A stretch of DNA of 64,000 bases from Mycoplana rhizolycopersici (GCF_013378445.1 NZ_JABXYK010000001.1:62001-126000), one strand, 5' to 3'. Positions 1-8,504 are shown, counted from the first letter of the stretch. Made by a program: numbers and translations. The notes: a model not told the origin generated them from the sequence alone.

Positions 1-336
1 GCGATGGACACGATCGGCAACGCCAACGAGACGGCGCAGTGGATCAGCGACCATGGCTATCGCACCGTTCTGGTGGTGACCAACAACTACCACATGCCGC
101 GCAGCCTGCTGGAACTTCGGCGCAGCGATGCCGAGACGGAATTCGTCTCCTACCCCGTGATCAATTCCGACCTGAGGCACGGCAGTTGGCTCGGCGAGCC
201 GCACGTGATGAAGGCGATGCTTTCGGAGTATGTGAAATACTCCGCCGCGCTCGTACGCGGCATGATCGGCGCGGGCACGGCGAGCGGCCTGCGCCGTGAT
301 GCCCAGACCCATGCCGCACTTGTGGAAGAGAACTGA
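1..336 (+). CDS. YdcF/SanA-type (DUF218) protein, C-terminal part
   Basis: The reading frame is open at the window edge, so only the last ~111 codons are seen. The stretch VVTNNYHMPRSLLELRR matches the C-terminal part of the DUF218 fold (YdcF, SanA, ElyC), in which a conserved 'H-x-P-R-A/S' segment follows a beta strand. Family members are envelope-associated proteins of poorly defined biochemical role, usually with one or two N-terminal membrane segments that would lie upstream of this window. It ends 68 bp before plsC in the same direction and could share its transcript. Family assignment is reasonable; function is not known. Confidence 0.75.
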   Translation, partial: AMDTIGNANETAQWISDHGYRTVLVVTNNYHMPRSLLELRRSDAETEFVSYPVINSDLRHGSWLGEPHVMKAMLSEYVKYSAALVRGMIGAGTASGLRRDAQTHAALVEEN

Positions 337-404
337 GCAGCCCGGTTTCCGGCGCGAAAAATATCGTGTAGTCAGGCTTACCTTCGTAACAGAGCCCTTG
401 CCTG

Positions 405-1196
405 ATGATCGTTCTGCGCTCCATCCTTTTCAACATCGCCTTCTATCTCAACCTGATCGCGCAGATGGTCTTGCTGACGCCGGCCTATTTTCTGCTTCCG
501 CGCAAGAAGGCCTATGTCATCGCCAAGAACTGGGCGCGCAGCAATCACTGGCTCTTCGCCAAGATCGTCGGCGCCACCTTCGAGATCGAGGGTCTGGAGA
601 ACATTCCGAAGGAACAGGGCTACATTTTCGCGCCGAAGCACCAGTCGTTCTGGGACGCCTATGCGCTTTTGCCCTGGCAGGACGATCCCTTCTACATTCT
701 CAAGCGCGAGTTGACGTGGATCCCGCTGTTCGGCTGGTACCTTATCAAGCAGCGCATGGTGCCGGTCGATCGCGGCGCGCGCGGCAAGGCGATGGCGGCG
801 GTGATGGAACGCGCCAAGGCCGAGATGAGAAGCGGCCGCCAGCTCATCATCTATCCCGAAGGCACGCGCCGCCCGCCGGGCGCGCCGCCGGAGTACAAAT
901 ACGGCATTGCCCGCCTCTACCGCGACCTGCAGGTGCCTGTCCTGCCGGTCGTCATGCATCCGGGCCTGTTCTGGCCGCGGCGCAAATTCCTGCGCTACCC
1001 CGGCCACTTCAAGGTTCGTATCCTGCCGCCCGTGCCCGCCGGGATGGATCCGGACGCATTTCTGGCCCACCTGATCGACGTGATGGAGACGGCGAGCGAC
1101 AAGCTGCTTCTGGAAACCGTGGAGGCAAATCCGAACCTGCCGCTGCCGCCCACGGCAGCTTCCCGGGTGGCTGAGCTGCGCGCACGCCATGCCTGA
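405..1196 (+). CDS. plsC: 1-acyl-sn-glycerol-3-phosphate acyltransferase
   Basis: A 263-residue membrane-associated acyltransferase that adds a fatty acyl chain to lysophosphatidic acid, giving phosphatidic acid for phospholipid synthesis. The HX4D catalytic motif is seen as HQSFWD (H79-D84) and the glycerophosphate-binding EGTR at about 152-155 (YPEGTRRPPG). A hydrophobic N-terminal segment (residues ~5-31) probably anchors it in the inner membrane. Length is usual for the family. The start ATG gives MIVLRSILFN, with no in-frame alternative that fits better. Its stop codon lies in the first unit of a short tandem repeat that runs to the end of the convergent ChaC gene. Other lysophospholipid or ornithine-lipid acyltransferases share these motifs, so substrate is inferred. 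Confidence 0.85.
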   Translation: MIVLRSILFNIAFYLNLIAQMVLLTPAYFLLPRKKAYVIAKNWARSNHWLFAKIVGATFEIEGLENIPKEQGYIFAPKHQSFWDAYALLPWQDDPFYILKRELTWIPLFGWYLIKQRMVPVDRGARGKAMAAVMERAKAEMRSGRQLIIYPEGTRRPPGAPPEYKYGIARLYRDLQVPVLPVVMHPGLFWPRRKFLRYPGHFKVRILPPVPAGMDPDAFLAHLIDVMETASDKLLLETVEANPNLPLPPTAASRVAELRARHA

Positions 1197-1259
1197 TGCG
1201 CCCCCGAACCTGATACGCTCCTGGGCCTGACACGTCCCCGGGCCTGACGCGCTCTCAGC
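1191..1259 (+). repeat. Four imperfect 17-bp tandem repeats over the plsC stop
   Basis: Four units with the consensus CCTGAYRCGYYCCYSGG follow one another. The first contains the plsC stop codon and the last reaches the convergent ChaC stop. Each unit carries a TGA; because the period is 17, the copies put stops in all three forward frames. A related shorter array sits at the stop of the arginase gene near 49.13 kb. It looks like replication-slippage copies of a stop-codon region. Confidence 0.6.
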
Positions 1260-1794
1260 CGCCGTTCACGAGACGATCGACCGAGCGTCCGACCTCTTCC
1301 AGCCAATGGTCGCGGATGCCCATCTCGCGCAGATGGGCGAGCGTATTGGCAACGTATTCGGTATTAGGGCCGGACTTGCCCCGCGCAGTGCTGACGGTCG
1401 CCGCGGCGTCTTCCACCGACAGCGCCCCCGCATATTGATGGTGCGCCCGATCGATCACATAGGCGAGCGCCGGCTTGCGGATGCCGCCTGGGAGCGTGAC
1501 GGGGAGCGTGCGTTCCTTGTAGACATGTGTGACGAGTTCGCGCTCACGCAGATAGTCGAGCACGGCATTCCATCGCTGCGGCGCCACGCGAAAGGCGATG
1601 CCGCGGCAGGAACCGCCGCGATCGAGCCCGAGGACGAGCCCCGGCTGCTCCGGCGTCCCCCTGTGCACCCAGGAGCGCACGCAAAGCGAGCGTCGAAAGC
1701 CGTGCAGGCGGGCAGGCTGGCTATCCTCGATCTCGAACCCCGGATTCCACATCAGCGAGCCGTAGCCGAAAACCCAAAACTCTTGCGTGTCCAC
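1255..1794 (-). CDS. ChaC-type gamma-glutamylcyclotransferase
   Basis: A 179-residue cytosolic protein of the ChaC family, which cleaves glutathione to 5-oxoproline and cysteinylglycine. The nucleotide-like glycine loop is seen at the N terminus as FGYGSLMW (residues 9-16), and the segment LDYLRERE (about 79-86) contains the likely catalytic glutamate. R39-R40 followed by the SW-x-HRGTP segment is also typical. Length matches bacterial ChaC proteins. It is convergent with plsC and divergent from the DUF2125 gene, so it is probably a single-gene unit. The alternative is another gamma-glutamylcyclotransferase of the same superfamily acting on other gamma-glutamyl compounds. Confidence 0.85.
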   Translation of the reverse strand: MDTQEFWVFGYGSLMWNPGFEIEDSQPARLHGFRRSLCVRSWVHRGTPEQPGLVLGLDRGGSCRGIAFRVAPQRWNAVLDYLRERELVTHVYKERTLPVTLPGGIRKPALAYVIDRAHHQYAGALSVEDAAATVSTARGKSGPNTEYVANTLAHLREMGIRDHWLEEVGRSVDRLVNGG

Positions 1795-1870
1795 CGCGCC
1801 TTACCGTTTCCACCTGAATGCCGCCGCAATTGCCGGCTCTCTGCCACCTTCGGTGCAATCTAAAGCGGAT

Positions 1871-1897
1871 ACCGAAAACTGCGAAGCGGTTTTCGGT
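1871..1897. repeat. Palindromic intergenic element (9-bp stem)
   Basis: ACCGAAAAC and GTTTTCGGT form a perfect 9-bp stem around a 9-nt loop, in the divergent gap between the ChaC gene and the DUF2125 gene. The sequence resembles short palindromes often scattered between genes in rhizobia (from memory, not searched). No U-run follows, so it is not a convincing terminator. It sits where promoters for the two divergent genes should lie. Confidence 0.5.
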
Positions 1898-1994
1898 CAG
1901 AATTCGCGATAAAACAAACAACTACAACTGCGAATCGGCCGGGCACCCCTCCATCGTCCCGGTCCCAATTCCTTCCGTCTTACGGAGAGCAAGC

Positions 1995-2990
1995 ATGCAA
2001 ACGACGAACGGGGCTACGACATCGCGCATCGCCCGCAGATTCTGGCTTCTCGGCCTGGGCATCGTCCTGTTCGTCGCGGCCTACACGGCAGCCTGGTTCT
2101 ACGGCGCCGACCGCCTCGGCAAGTATGTCGGAAGCCAGATGTCGGATGCCGACGTGTCGGTTGCCTGCTCCGGGCTGGACGTGAAGGGATATCCCTTCCG
2201 CATCGGCGTCTTCTGCGACGCTGTAGGTATCGACGACAAGCGCACGGGCACGTCCGCAAGCTTCGGCGCCTTGCGCTCGGCAGCCCAGGTCTACCGTCCG
2301 GGCCATGCCGTCCTCGAAATCGACGGCCCCGCGCAGATCCGCGTCTCGCCGGATCTTGCCCTCACCGCGGACTGGGATCTCCTGCACGCCAGCGCGGTCG
2401 CCGGCACCGGCGGTCTCGACCGCACGTCGATCGCCCATGACGGATTGAGAGGGACGTTCACCGCAGGCAGGGCCGACGTCAACCTCGCGTTTTCCGCCCG
2501 CCACGGCGAAGCGCATGCCCGCAGGAACGACGAAGCGCTCGACGTCGCCCTTTCCGCCGACGGGCTTAACCTGAAGGTGTCCGACACCACCATACCGCAG
2601 GTCGACGTGGTTCTGGATGCGACGATCGCCAACGCCGCCGACTGGCTGAACGACGGGCCTCCCAGGACCGCGCCGCACGGCACGAAGGGAGAGCTTCACA
2701 ACTTCAGTCTCGTGTTCGCCAACGGCAGCAATGCCGCGCTGTCCGGACCCTATGAAGTCGATGACAAGGGGCGGCTTTCGGGCAATTTTCAGGTTCAGTT
2801 GAAGGGCATCGACGAAGTCCGCGATGCCATCGCCGAGGCGTTTCCCGAGATTGCGGAGACCGCCTCGAGCGTTGCAAGCACCATCCGCAGCCTTTCCGGC
2901 GGCAAGGACGAGGCGAGCGTCAGGCTCCGGGTCAGGGACGGCGTCGTCTATCTGGGAATCATTCCGCTCGCCGCAATCCCGCCGCTTTGA
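1995..2990 (+). CDS. DUF2125 domain protein, membrane-anchored periplasmic
   Basis: A 331-residue protein of the DUF2125 family found in alphaproteobacteria. An N-terminal membrane segment (about residues 14-36, FWLLGLGIVLFVAAYTAAW) is followed by a long beta-rich region that probably sits in the periplasm; two cysteines near residues 55 and 73 could form a disulfide. The start at 1995 is chosen because GGAGA lies 7 nt upstream and the anchor follows at once; an upstream in-frame ATG at 1818 would add an unlikely leader running through the palindromic element. The family has no established function. It is convergent with tyrC, 6 bp away. Confidence 0.75.
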   Translation: MQTTNGATTSRIARRFWLLGLGIVLFVAAYTAAWFYGADRLGKYVGSQMSDADVSVACSGLDVKGYPFRIGVFCDAVGIDDKRTGTSASFGALRSAAQVYRPGHAVLEIDGPAQIRVSPDLALTADWDLLHASAVAGTGGLDRTSIAHDGLRGTFTAGRADVNLAFSARHGEAHARRNDEALDVALSADGLNLKVSDTTIPQVDVVLDATIANAADWLNDGPPRTAPHGTKGELHNFSLVFANGSNAALSGPYEVDDKGRLSGNFQVQLKGIDEVRDAIAEAFPEIAETASSVASTIRSLSGGKDEASVRLRVRDGVVYLGIIPLAAIPPL

Positions 2991-2996
2991 TGGCGG

Positions 2997-3926
2997 CTAC
3001 TTTTCAGGTGTGGCATCCGGGCGACCGAAGTTAGCCGCGGCCGTGTCCTGCCCCGCATCGATGATCGACCGGCGGATGGCGCGCGTGCGTGTGAAGAGAT
3101 CGAACAGCTTCTCGCCGTCGCCCCAGCGGATCGCACGCTGCAGATAGGCCAGATCCTCGGAAAAACGCGCCAGCATCTCCAGGATGGCGTCCCTGTTGTG
3201 CAGGCAGACGTCGCGCCACATCGTCGGATCGGACGCAGCCAGACGGGTGAAGTCGCGGAAGCCCGAGGCGGAATACTTGATGACCTCGGATTCGGTCACC
3301 GTCTCCAGGTCGTCCGCCGTGCCGACGATGTTGTAGGCAATGATGTGCGGCAGGTGGGACACGATCGCCAGCACCTTGTCGTGGTGCTCCGTATCCATCT
3401 CGTCCACCTTGGAGCCGAGCGTCTCCCAGAAGGTGGCCAGACGCCGCTTGGCGGCCTTGTCGGTACCGTGAACGGGCGTCAGGATGCACCAGCGCCCGCG
3501 GAAAAGCTCGGCGAAACCGGCATCGGGACCGGAATGCTCGGTGCCGGCAAGCGGATGGCCCGGAATGAAGTGTACGCCCTTCGGGATATGCGGAAGCATC
3601 TGGGCAACGACGGACGCCTTGGTCGAGCCGACATCCGTGACGATGGCACCGGGCTTGAGGTTTGGGGCGATCTGCTGGGCGACGCTGCCCGACGCACCGA
3701 CCGGAACGGAGACGATGACGAGATCGGCGTCGCGCACCGCTTCCGCCGCGTCCAGATGATAATCGGTGCCAAGCTCCAGCTCCCGCGCCCGCTCGAGCGT
3801 CTCTTCGCTTCGCGTTGCGATCGCCACCGACGGGGCCAGGCCCTGCGCCTTCACCGCGCGCGCAATGGACGAACCGATGAGGCCGATACCGATCAGCGCA
3901 ATCTTGTCAAACTGTTGATCCGCCAT
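2997..3926 (-). CDS. tyrC: Prephenate/arogenate (cyclohexadienyl) dehydrogenase
   Basis: A 309-residue NAD(P)-dependent enzyme of tyrosine synthesis that oxidatively decarboxylates prephenate or arogenate. The Rossmann motif is at the N terminus (IGIGLIGSS, G13-x-G15-x-x-G18), DVGSTK follows near residue 115, and the segment PGHPLAGTEHSG near 140 carries the substrate-site histidine (HPLAGTE is the family signature). The C-terminal helical region SGFRDFTRLAASDPTMW is typical. There is no fused chorismate mutase or ACT domain. The start at 3926 gives MADQQFDKIALIG; longer versions run into non-coding sequence. It lies 61 bp downstream of, and in the same direction as, a methyltransferase gene. 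Which of prephenate and arogenate it prefers cannot be told. Confidence 0.9.
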   Translation of the reverse strand: MADQQFDKIALIGIGLIGSSIARAVKAQGLAPSVAIATRSEETLERARELELGTDYHLDAAEAVRDADLVIVSVPVGASGSVAQQIAPNLKPGAIVTDVGSTKASVVAQMLPHIPKGVHFIPGHPLAGTEHSGPDAGFAELFRGRWCILTPVHGTDKAAKRRLATFWETLGSKVDEMDTEHHDKVLAIVSHLPHIIAYNIVGTADDLETVTESEVIKYSASGFRDFTRLAASDPTMWRDVCLHNRDAILEMLARFSEDLAYLQRAIRWGDGEKLFDLFTRTRAIRRSIIDAGQDTAAANFGRPDATPEK

Positions 3927-3987
3927 GCCTGCCGCCCTTGTTCCGGATAGGAGCCCGCCTGTTTGAGGCGGGATGGTGCAGCAGCCA

Positions 3988-4767
3988 TTACCGGCGTGGC
4001 GGGGGATTGTCGAGGGGCCTGCGCGGCAGGGACGACCGCGTCGATGGCACGCCCGATGGTGCAAGCACGGGAACGAAGACACGCCGCGAAGCGCGCGCCG
4101 CCACCGGCAGTCCCTGGTAGAGCCGCTTCTGCGCCTCAACGACGAGGACGCCGGAAAACATCGGCCAGAGCCAGCGCCCGAGCCGCTCGAAGGCGCCGCG
4201 CAGCTTCTGGATGCTGCGGTGCTTGGACGGCGGGAAGAACAGCGCCTCGGCGCTGGCGCCGGGCGTGAAGTTGGTTTCACGCAAAAGATGCGTCAGCTGG
4301 CTGCGCGAATAGGGACGGCCGGAGCCGAAGGGGGTATGTTCCATCCGCGCCCACACGCCGCGTCGGTTCGGTACGACAATGACGAGCCGGCCGCCGGGAG
4401 CCAGCACCCGCCAGAGCTCCTTCATCGTCTCGCGCGGGTTTTCCGCAAATTCCAACGAGTGCACCATCAGGATGCGGTCGATGGACGAGTCAGGCAGCGG
4501 CAGTTCCTCGTCGAAGACGAGCGCGGTAGCCGATGCCTCGCCCACCGGCCAGTTCACGGCCCCCTGCCCTGCCGGCATGAAAGCGAAGGTACGCTCCGTG
4601 TCACCGCGAAACCGGTCGAGATAGGGCACCGCATAGCCCAGCCCGACCAGCCGTTCTTCCGGCAGGCGCGCCCAGATCGAACCTAGCGACATCGTGATCG
4701 AATGCTCCGCGAGGTGTCCGAGGGGAGAGTGGTAAAATTCGCGAAGATCGACAATATCTGCATGCAT
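3988..4767 (-). CDS. SAM-dependent methyltransferase (Methyltransf_11 type)
   Basis: A 259-residue cytosolic methyltransferase-like protein. The second half of the class I fold is clear: [19 protein letters not shown] (acidic strand with helix) and [17 protein letters not shown] (the usual 'LkPGG' turn near residue 130), then a substrate-binding region with [18 protein letters not shown]. Motif I, the glycine-rich SAM loop, is degenerate. The start at 4767 ([12 protein letters not shown]) is chosen because the homologous region begins there. The gene is divergent from gloB and reads toward tyrC. The substrate is unknown. The tail after about residue 235 is basic and low in complexity. Confidence 0.75.
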   Translation of the reverse strand: MHADIVDLREFYHSPLGHLAEHSITMSLGSIWARLPEERLVGLGYAVPYLDRFRGDTERTFAFMPAGQGAVNWPVGEASATALVFDEELPLPDSSIDRILMVHSLEFAENPRETMKELWRVLAPGGRLVIVVPNRRGVWARMEHTPFGSGRPYSRSQLTHLLRETNFTPGASAEALFFPPSKHRSIQKLRGAFERLGRWLWPMFSGVLVVEAQKRLYQGLPVAARASRRVFVPVLAPSGVPSTRSSLPRRPLDNPPPRR

Positions 4768-4849
4768 TCGCGAGATGTTAGCGACCGGGCGATGGACTTC
4801 AAGGCCCGTACCGCTAGATTCGGCGTTTCCGCGCAACGGGAAAGGAACA

Positions 4850-5626
4850 ATGCCCATGGCATCGCTCGAAATCGAACTCTTTGGCTGCCGCACCGACAAT
4901 TTCGGCGTGCTTCTGCACGATGCAGCCAGCGGCGCCACGGCCAGCATCGACGCGCCTGAGGAAAAGCCGATCCTCGATGCGCTCGCGCGGCGCGGCTGGA
5001 AGCTTACGCACATCCTGACCACGCATCATCACCAGGACCATGTCGAGGCGAACGAGGCGCTGAAAGCGCGATTCGGCGCCGCGATCATCGGTCCGGCAAG
5101 GGAAAAGGACAAGATTCCAGGGATCGACAAGGCGGTGGACGATGGCGACCGCTTCGACTTCACCGGCAGGCCCGTCGAGGTCATCTGGACACCCGGCCAC
5201 ACCGCCGGGCATGTCTGCTACCACCTGCCGGACGACGGGCTGCTTTTTGCCGCCGACACGCTGTTCGCACTCGGCTGCGGCCGCCTTTTCGAGGGAACCC
5301 CCGCGCAGATGTGGCAGTCGCTGTCCCGCCTTGCCGCGCTTCCCGATGATACGACCGTGTATTTCGGTCACGAATACACCCTGTCCAACGCTCGCTTCGC
5401 GCTTTCGGTCGATCCCGACAACGGCGCGCTGAAGGAGCGCGCGACGGAAATCGAGCGCATCCGCGCCGCCGGCCGCTTCACGGCACCGACGACGATCGGG
5501 CTGGAAAAGCGGACGAACCCGTTCCTGCGCGCCGCCGATCCGGGCATTCGCAAGGTCCTTGCCATGCCGGACGCCTCCGACAGCGAGGTCTTTGCCGAAA
5601 TACGAGGCCGCAAGGACCGCTTCTGA
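4850..5626 (+). CDS. gloB: Hydroxyacylglutathione hydrolase (glyoxalase II)
   Basis: A 258-residue metallo-beta-lactamase-fold enzyme that hydrolyses S-lactoylglutathione to D-lactate and glutathione, the second step of methylglyoxal detoxification. The binuclear metal site is complete: T-H-H-H-Q-D-H (residues 58-64), the GHTAGH motif near 116-121, D136 in FAADTLF, and H174 in YFGHEYT. The glyoxalase II C-terminal domain (NPFLRA) binds glutathione. The start at 4850 is preceded by AAAGGAA at good spacing; an upstream in-frame ATG at 4775 would overlap the divergent promoter region. Its stop overlaps the start of the next gene (TGATG), so the two are translationally coupled. Confidence 0.93.
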   Translation: MPMASLEIELFGCRTDNFGVLLHDAASGATASIDAPEEKPILDALARRGWKLTHILTTHHHQDHVEANEALKARFGAAIIGPAREKDKIPGIDKAVDDGDRFDFTGRPVEVIWTPGHTAGHVCYHLPDDGLLFAADTLFALGCGRLFEGTPAQMWQSLSRLAALPDDTTVYFGHEYTLSNARFALSVDPDNGALKERATEIERIRAAGRFTAPTTIGLEKRTNPFLRAADPGIRKVLAMPDASDSEVFAEIRGRKDRF

Positions 5627-6051
5627 TGACGCCGAAGCAGATCATCGCCACACTCGGCATGGAACGCCACCCGGAGGGCGGCTGGTACGTCCAAACCTTC
5701 CGCGACACCGATGGCGGCACGCACGGTCACTCCACTGCGATCTACTATCTCCTGGAAAAGGGCGAACGTTCGCACTGGCACCGCGTGCGGGATGCAGCCG
5801 AGATCTGGCACTACTATGCCGGCGGCCCGCTGCGGCTGTCGATCTGCGGCGATGGACAGACCAGCAACAGTCAGGTGCTCGGCCCCCACCTCGCAAACGG
5901 GGAGCGCCCGCAGGTCATTGTGCCCGCCGGATGGTGGCAATCGGCAGAACCATTGGGCGAATGGACGCTGGTCGGCTGCACCGTAGCGCCCGGCTTTTCC
6001 TTCGACGCGTTTGAAATGGCCCCGCCCGGCTGGCGGCCGGGAGCCAACTAG
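5626..6051 (+). CDS. Cupin-fold protein of the DUF985 (Cupin_5) family
   Basis: A 141-residue single-domain cupin. The family signature is clear: MERHPEGGWYVQTFRD at the N terminus, STAIYYLL, the metal/ligand-site segment SHWHRVRDAAEIWHYYAG, and a C-terminal GCTVAPGFSFDAFEMA. Family members are small sugar- or metabolite-binding cupins without an agreed reaction. Its ATG overlaps the gloB stop, so it is made from the same transcript. Its stop lies directly against one end of a palindromic repeat element shared with a locus near 25.5 kb. Confidence 0.85.
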   Translation: MTPKQIIATLGMERHPEGGWYVQTFRDTDGGTHGHSTAIYYLLEKGERSHWHRVRDAAEIWHYYAGGPLRLSICGDGQTSNSQVLGPHLANGERPQVIVPAGWWQSAEPLGEWTLVGCTVAPGFSFDAFEMAPPGWRPGAN

Positions 6052-6159
6052 CTAGAGTTTGTCAGGGAAAAGTGGAATCCGGTTTTCCCGAAAAGACAAA
6101 CGAAAACAAAAAATGGCTTGGATCCTGTGTGCTTCAGAATGAACCATACAGGCCCTAGA
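6052..6159. repeat. Two-hairpin palindromic element, copy A
   Basis: About 105 bp with CTAGA at both borders. The first hairpin has arms GTTTGTC/GACAAAC around GGGAAAA/TTTTCCC. The second has CCTGTGTG/CATACAGG around a conserved loop CTTCAGAATGAAC. A second copy lies at 25458-25560; stem bases differ between copies but pairing is kept. It fills the gap between two convergent genes, and its right-hand CTAGA contains the TAG stop (read on the minus strand) of the EamA transporter. It may act as a two-way terminator or as a mobile palindromic unit. Confidence 0.75.
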
Positions 6160-7045
6160 CAGCGTCGGCGGCAGCCACAGGCTTCCTGCGAAAAACCATG
6201 TCCCTGGCCGCCAGGATCGCACCGCCGGTCACCAGCACGCAGGCAATGGCGATCCGCCAGGACGGCTCGGCGTATCCCATCAGGATGAGGTTCAGCGTCG
6301 ATAGCAGGGGCGCGGCATAGCTCGTAGCCCCCAGGATCTGGATATCGCCATTCTTCACGCCAAAATCCCACGCATAGAACGCCGCCCCTACCGGCAGCAG
6401 GCCAAGGCCTGCGACGGCGAACCATTCGAACCCCGTTTCCGGCCATACCGTCGTCTCCAGGCCGAGGTGACACAGGAACGAAAGGACCGAGGTTGCAAGG
6501 CAGAAGCCGGTCACGACGTCGGTGGAAGCCGCTTCGAAACGGCGTGTCAGAAGCGAGTAGCCCGACCAGGTGAAGGCGCAGAGGAAGGCGGCGGCGTAGC
6601 CGATCGTATAGGCGCCATCGAAGGACAGGCCGTTGCGGGCGACGATCAGGACGGTTCCCGCCAACCCCATGAGCGCACCCGCTATATGGTACCAGCGCAG
6701 CTTTTCGCCCGGCAGCATTGCCGAGCCGACGACGATCAGCAGCGGCCAGAGATAGGCGATGAGTCCCGCCTCTACCGCGGGCGCGTTGCGCAGAGCGGTG
6801 AAGTAAAGGAAATGATAGCCGAAAAGCCCGGCAATCCCGACGATCCAGACCTTCGCCGGCTGGCGCAAAAGCGCCATTCGCCCCGGCCGCAGCGCGAGCA
6901 CCACAAGGCCGGGCAGGCTGCCGATCAGAAAGCAGATCGCGGAAAGCTGGAAAGGCGGCATCTTGCCGGAAGCGGTAGTGAAAAGTGCCAATAGCGACCA
7001 CATCAGGATCGCGGAAAAACCGATGAGCGTCGCTTTCAATTTCAC
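6155..7045 (-). CDS. EamA/DMT-family exporter, YddG-like
   Basis: A 296-residue integral inner-membrane protein with about ten hydrophobic segments arranged as two EamA repeats (roughly residues 5-140 and 150-290). Such proteins export amino acids or other metabolites. Segments such as FYFTALRNAPAVEAGLIAYLWPLLIV fit the YddG branch, which exports aromatic amino acids and paraquat-like compounds in enterics; the substrate here is not shown by the sequence. The start (MKLKATLIGFSAILMWS) places the first membrane helix at once. Its stop codon is inside the border of repeat copy A. It lies 33 bp downstream of the DUF3108 gene and may be co-transcribed with it. Confidence 0.85.
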   Translation of the reverse strand: MKLKATLIGFSAILMWSLLALFTTASGKMPPFQLSAICFLIGSLPGLVVLALRPGRMALLRQPAKVWIVGIAGLFGYHFLYFTALRNAPAVEAGLIAYLWPLLIVVGSAMLPGEKLRWYHIAGALMGLAGTVLIVARNGLSFDGAYTIGYAAAFLCAFTWSGYSLLTRRFEAASTDVVTGFCLATSVLSFLCHLGLETTVWPETGFEWFAVAGLGLLPVGAAFYAWDFGVKNGDIQILGATSYAAPLLSTLNLILMGYAEPSWRIAIACVLVTGGAILAARDMVFRRKPVAAADAV

Positions 7046-7078
7046 GTGCCATTGCCCCGCATGCGATGTTTCGACGGC

Positions 7079-7849
7079 TCAGCCGCCGAAGCGGGTGGCC
7101 GAAACGGTGACCGGACCGAGCGAAGTCGGAATCCGGACGAAGACCGGGGCATATACATCGACGGGATCGGCCTTTGCAAACCAGATCTCCATCGTCGTCA
7201 GCTTGCGCAGGTACTCGACGTCACGGCGTCCCTTGCGATAGCCGGCCTTCGGCACGAACCGCACGCCGCAGACCTTCACTTCGCCATCGAAGCCCTTGGT
7301 GGAGAACGGGCGCGTGCCCTTGTCCAGCAGCCTGATGTCCATCCGCGATTCCCCGTCGAAGATCGGCAGCGTTTTGGAGCAGACGTTCTTCGTCGCGGGA
7401 ATGATCAGCCCCGAGATCGGGTCGATCACCGAGCGCATGTCGCCAGCGCGCACCGGCACCCAGTTTTCCGGCGACCGCCGGCGCTCGGGCCGGATGGAGG
7501 CGCTGGCAACGTTGCCGTTGCGGAAAGTCACGTCGATGGCGCGTGCCCGCTTGCCGCTGCGATAGGACATCGAGTATCGGCTGGCGCGCAGCTTGCCGTC
7601 GGAGAGCGTGCCTGAGACGGTGGTTGTTCCGTGCGTGCTGGAGAGGATGTCGGCAAGGCCGGCGGAATCCATGCGGCCGGAGATCGTGTAGCGCCTGCCG
7701 TCGAATTCGGAACGGAAGCTTGCGGTCGCGACCGGGAACCCGGCGAGACGGATGCTGTAGTCGGTAACGTGCTCGACCTCCGTCGCGCCCGCGACGCCTG
7801 CCGTCACCGCCGCGATGGAACCTGCCGCGATCCAAGCCCTCAAGCCCAT
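7079..7849 (-). CDS. DUF3108 domain protein, secreted to the periplasm
   Basis: A 256-residue protein with a Sec signal peptide (MGLRAWIAAGSIAAVTAGVAGATE; cleavage after about residue 22). The mature part is a beta-rich DUF3108 domain: YSIRLAGFPVATASFRSEFDG opens it and TMEIWFAKADPVDVYAPVFVRIPTSLGPV closes it, as usual in the family. Two cysteines (about residues 158 and 193) could pair. The function of DUF3108 proteins is not established; lipoprotein-carrier-like folds have been suggested. The gene is divergent from rpmB across a 280-bp gap. Confidence 0.8.
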   Translation of the reverse strand: MGLRAWIAAGSIAAVTAGVAGATEVEHVTDYSIRLAGFPVATASFRSEFDGRRYTISGRMDSAGLADILSSTHGTTTVSGTLSDGKLRASRYSMSYRSGKRARAIDVTFRNGNVASASIRPERRRSPENWVPVRAGDMRSVIDPISGLIIPATKNVCSKTLPIFDGESRMDIRLLDKGTRPFSTKGFDGEVKVCGVRFVPKAGYRKGRRDVEYLRKLTTMEIWFAKADPVDVYAPVFVRIPTSLGPVTVSATRFGG

Positions 7850-8009
7850 CTTTCAACCGCTCCTTCGTCAGAAAGACTATAATTCCTTTTGCGGCAATTC
7901 TGCGCCGCTGCTATCTCGACGGACGGCGAATGCTGGCGGATACCCTTGCGGTATTGGCCGCAATTCTCAGCGATTTGCAATAGTTTTCCAGCCGACGCCA
8001 AGGTTTGGC

Positions 8010-8038
8010 TTGACGCCGCAAGCGCGGGTGACTATAGA
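8010..8038 (+). promoter_or_regulatory. Sigma-70 type promoter for rpmB
   Basis: TTGACG (8010-8015) and TATAGA (8033-8038) are separated by exactly 17 bp, close to the rhizobial RpoD consensus. Transcription would start near 8046, about 85 nt ahead of the rpmB start codon. No other equally good pair is seen in the gap between the DUF3108 gene and rpmB. Confidence 0.7.
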
Positions 8039-8129
8039 ACCGCAACTTTTCCAATAAGGCCAGACGGACTGCGGCCGGACACGGCGCCGGAATCGTATTG
8101 TCCGAAACCAAAGAAGAATAGGTGCATCC

Positions 8130-8414
8130 ATGTCCCGTAGTTGCGAATTGACCGGCAAGGGCGTCCAGTCTGGCAACAATGTCAGCCACGCCAACAACAA
8201 GACCAAGCGCAAGTTCCTGCCGAACCTGTGCAACGTCACGCTCATCTCGGACTCCCTCGGCCAGCGTTTCCGCCTGCGTGTTTCCGCAGCAGCCCTCCGC
8301 TCGGTCGAGCACCGCGGCGGCCTCGACGCCTTCCTACTGAAGGCCGATGAGAACGAGCTGTCCATGCGCGCGCGCCTGCTCCGCCGCCAGATCGCCAAGA
8401 AGGTCGCCGCCTGA
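8130..8414 (+). CDS. rpmB: 50S ribosomal protein L28
   Basis: A 94-residue large-subunit ribosomal protein. The N terminus [20 protein letters not shown] is the usual L28 signature, followed by [15 protein letters not shown] and a C-terminal [21 protein letters not shown], as in alphaproteobacterial L28, which is longer than the ~78-residue E. coli protein. It is strongly basic. It has its own promoter at 8010-8038 and a hairpin terminator at 8445-8478, so it is probably a single-gene unit; rpmG is not adjacent. Confidence 0.97.
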   Translation: MSRSCELTGKGVQSGNNVSHANNKTKRKFLPNLCNVTLISDSLGQRFRLRVSAAALRSVEHRGGLDAFLLKADENELSMRARLLRRQIAKKVAA

Positions 8415-8444
8415 TCAATCGGCGCGATTCTCTCTGATAGGTAA

Positions 8445-8478
8445 TGAGGCTTGCCGGGCATCCGGACAGGCCTCATTT
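8445..8478 (+). terminator. Hairpin terminator after rpmB
   Basis: TGAGGC and GCCTCA close an outer stem, and CCGG/CCGG an inner one around GCAT; TTT follows directly. It ends rpmB transcription or partly attenuates read-through into the queuosine-precursor transporter whose riboswitch starts 27 bp further on. Confidence 0.6.
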
Positions 8479-8504
8479 CGTTGAAAACATCGTTGTTCCT
8501 CCAA

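Noticed and set aside
2997-4280. A longer tyrC start at 4280
   Set aside because: The extra 118 residues are Arg/Ser/Pro-rich and antisense-like, overlap the methyltransferase gene, and precede the normal Rossmann start.
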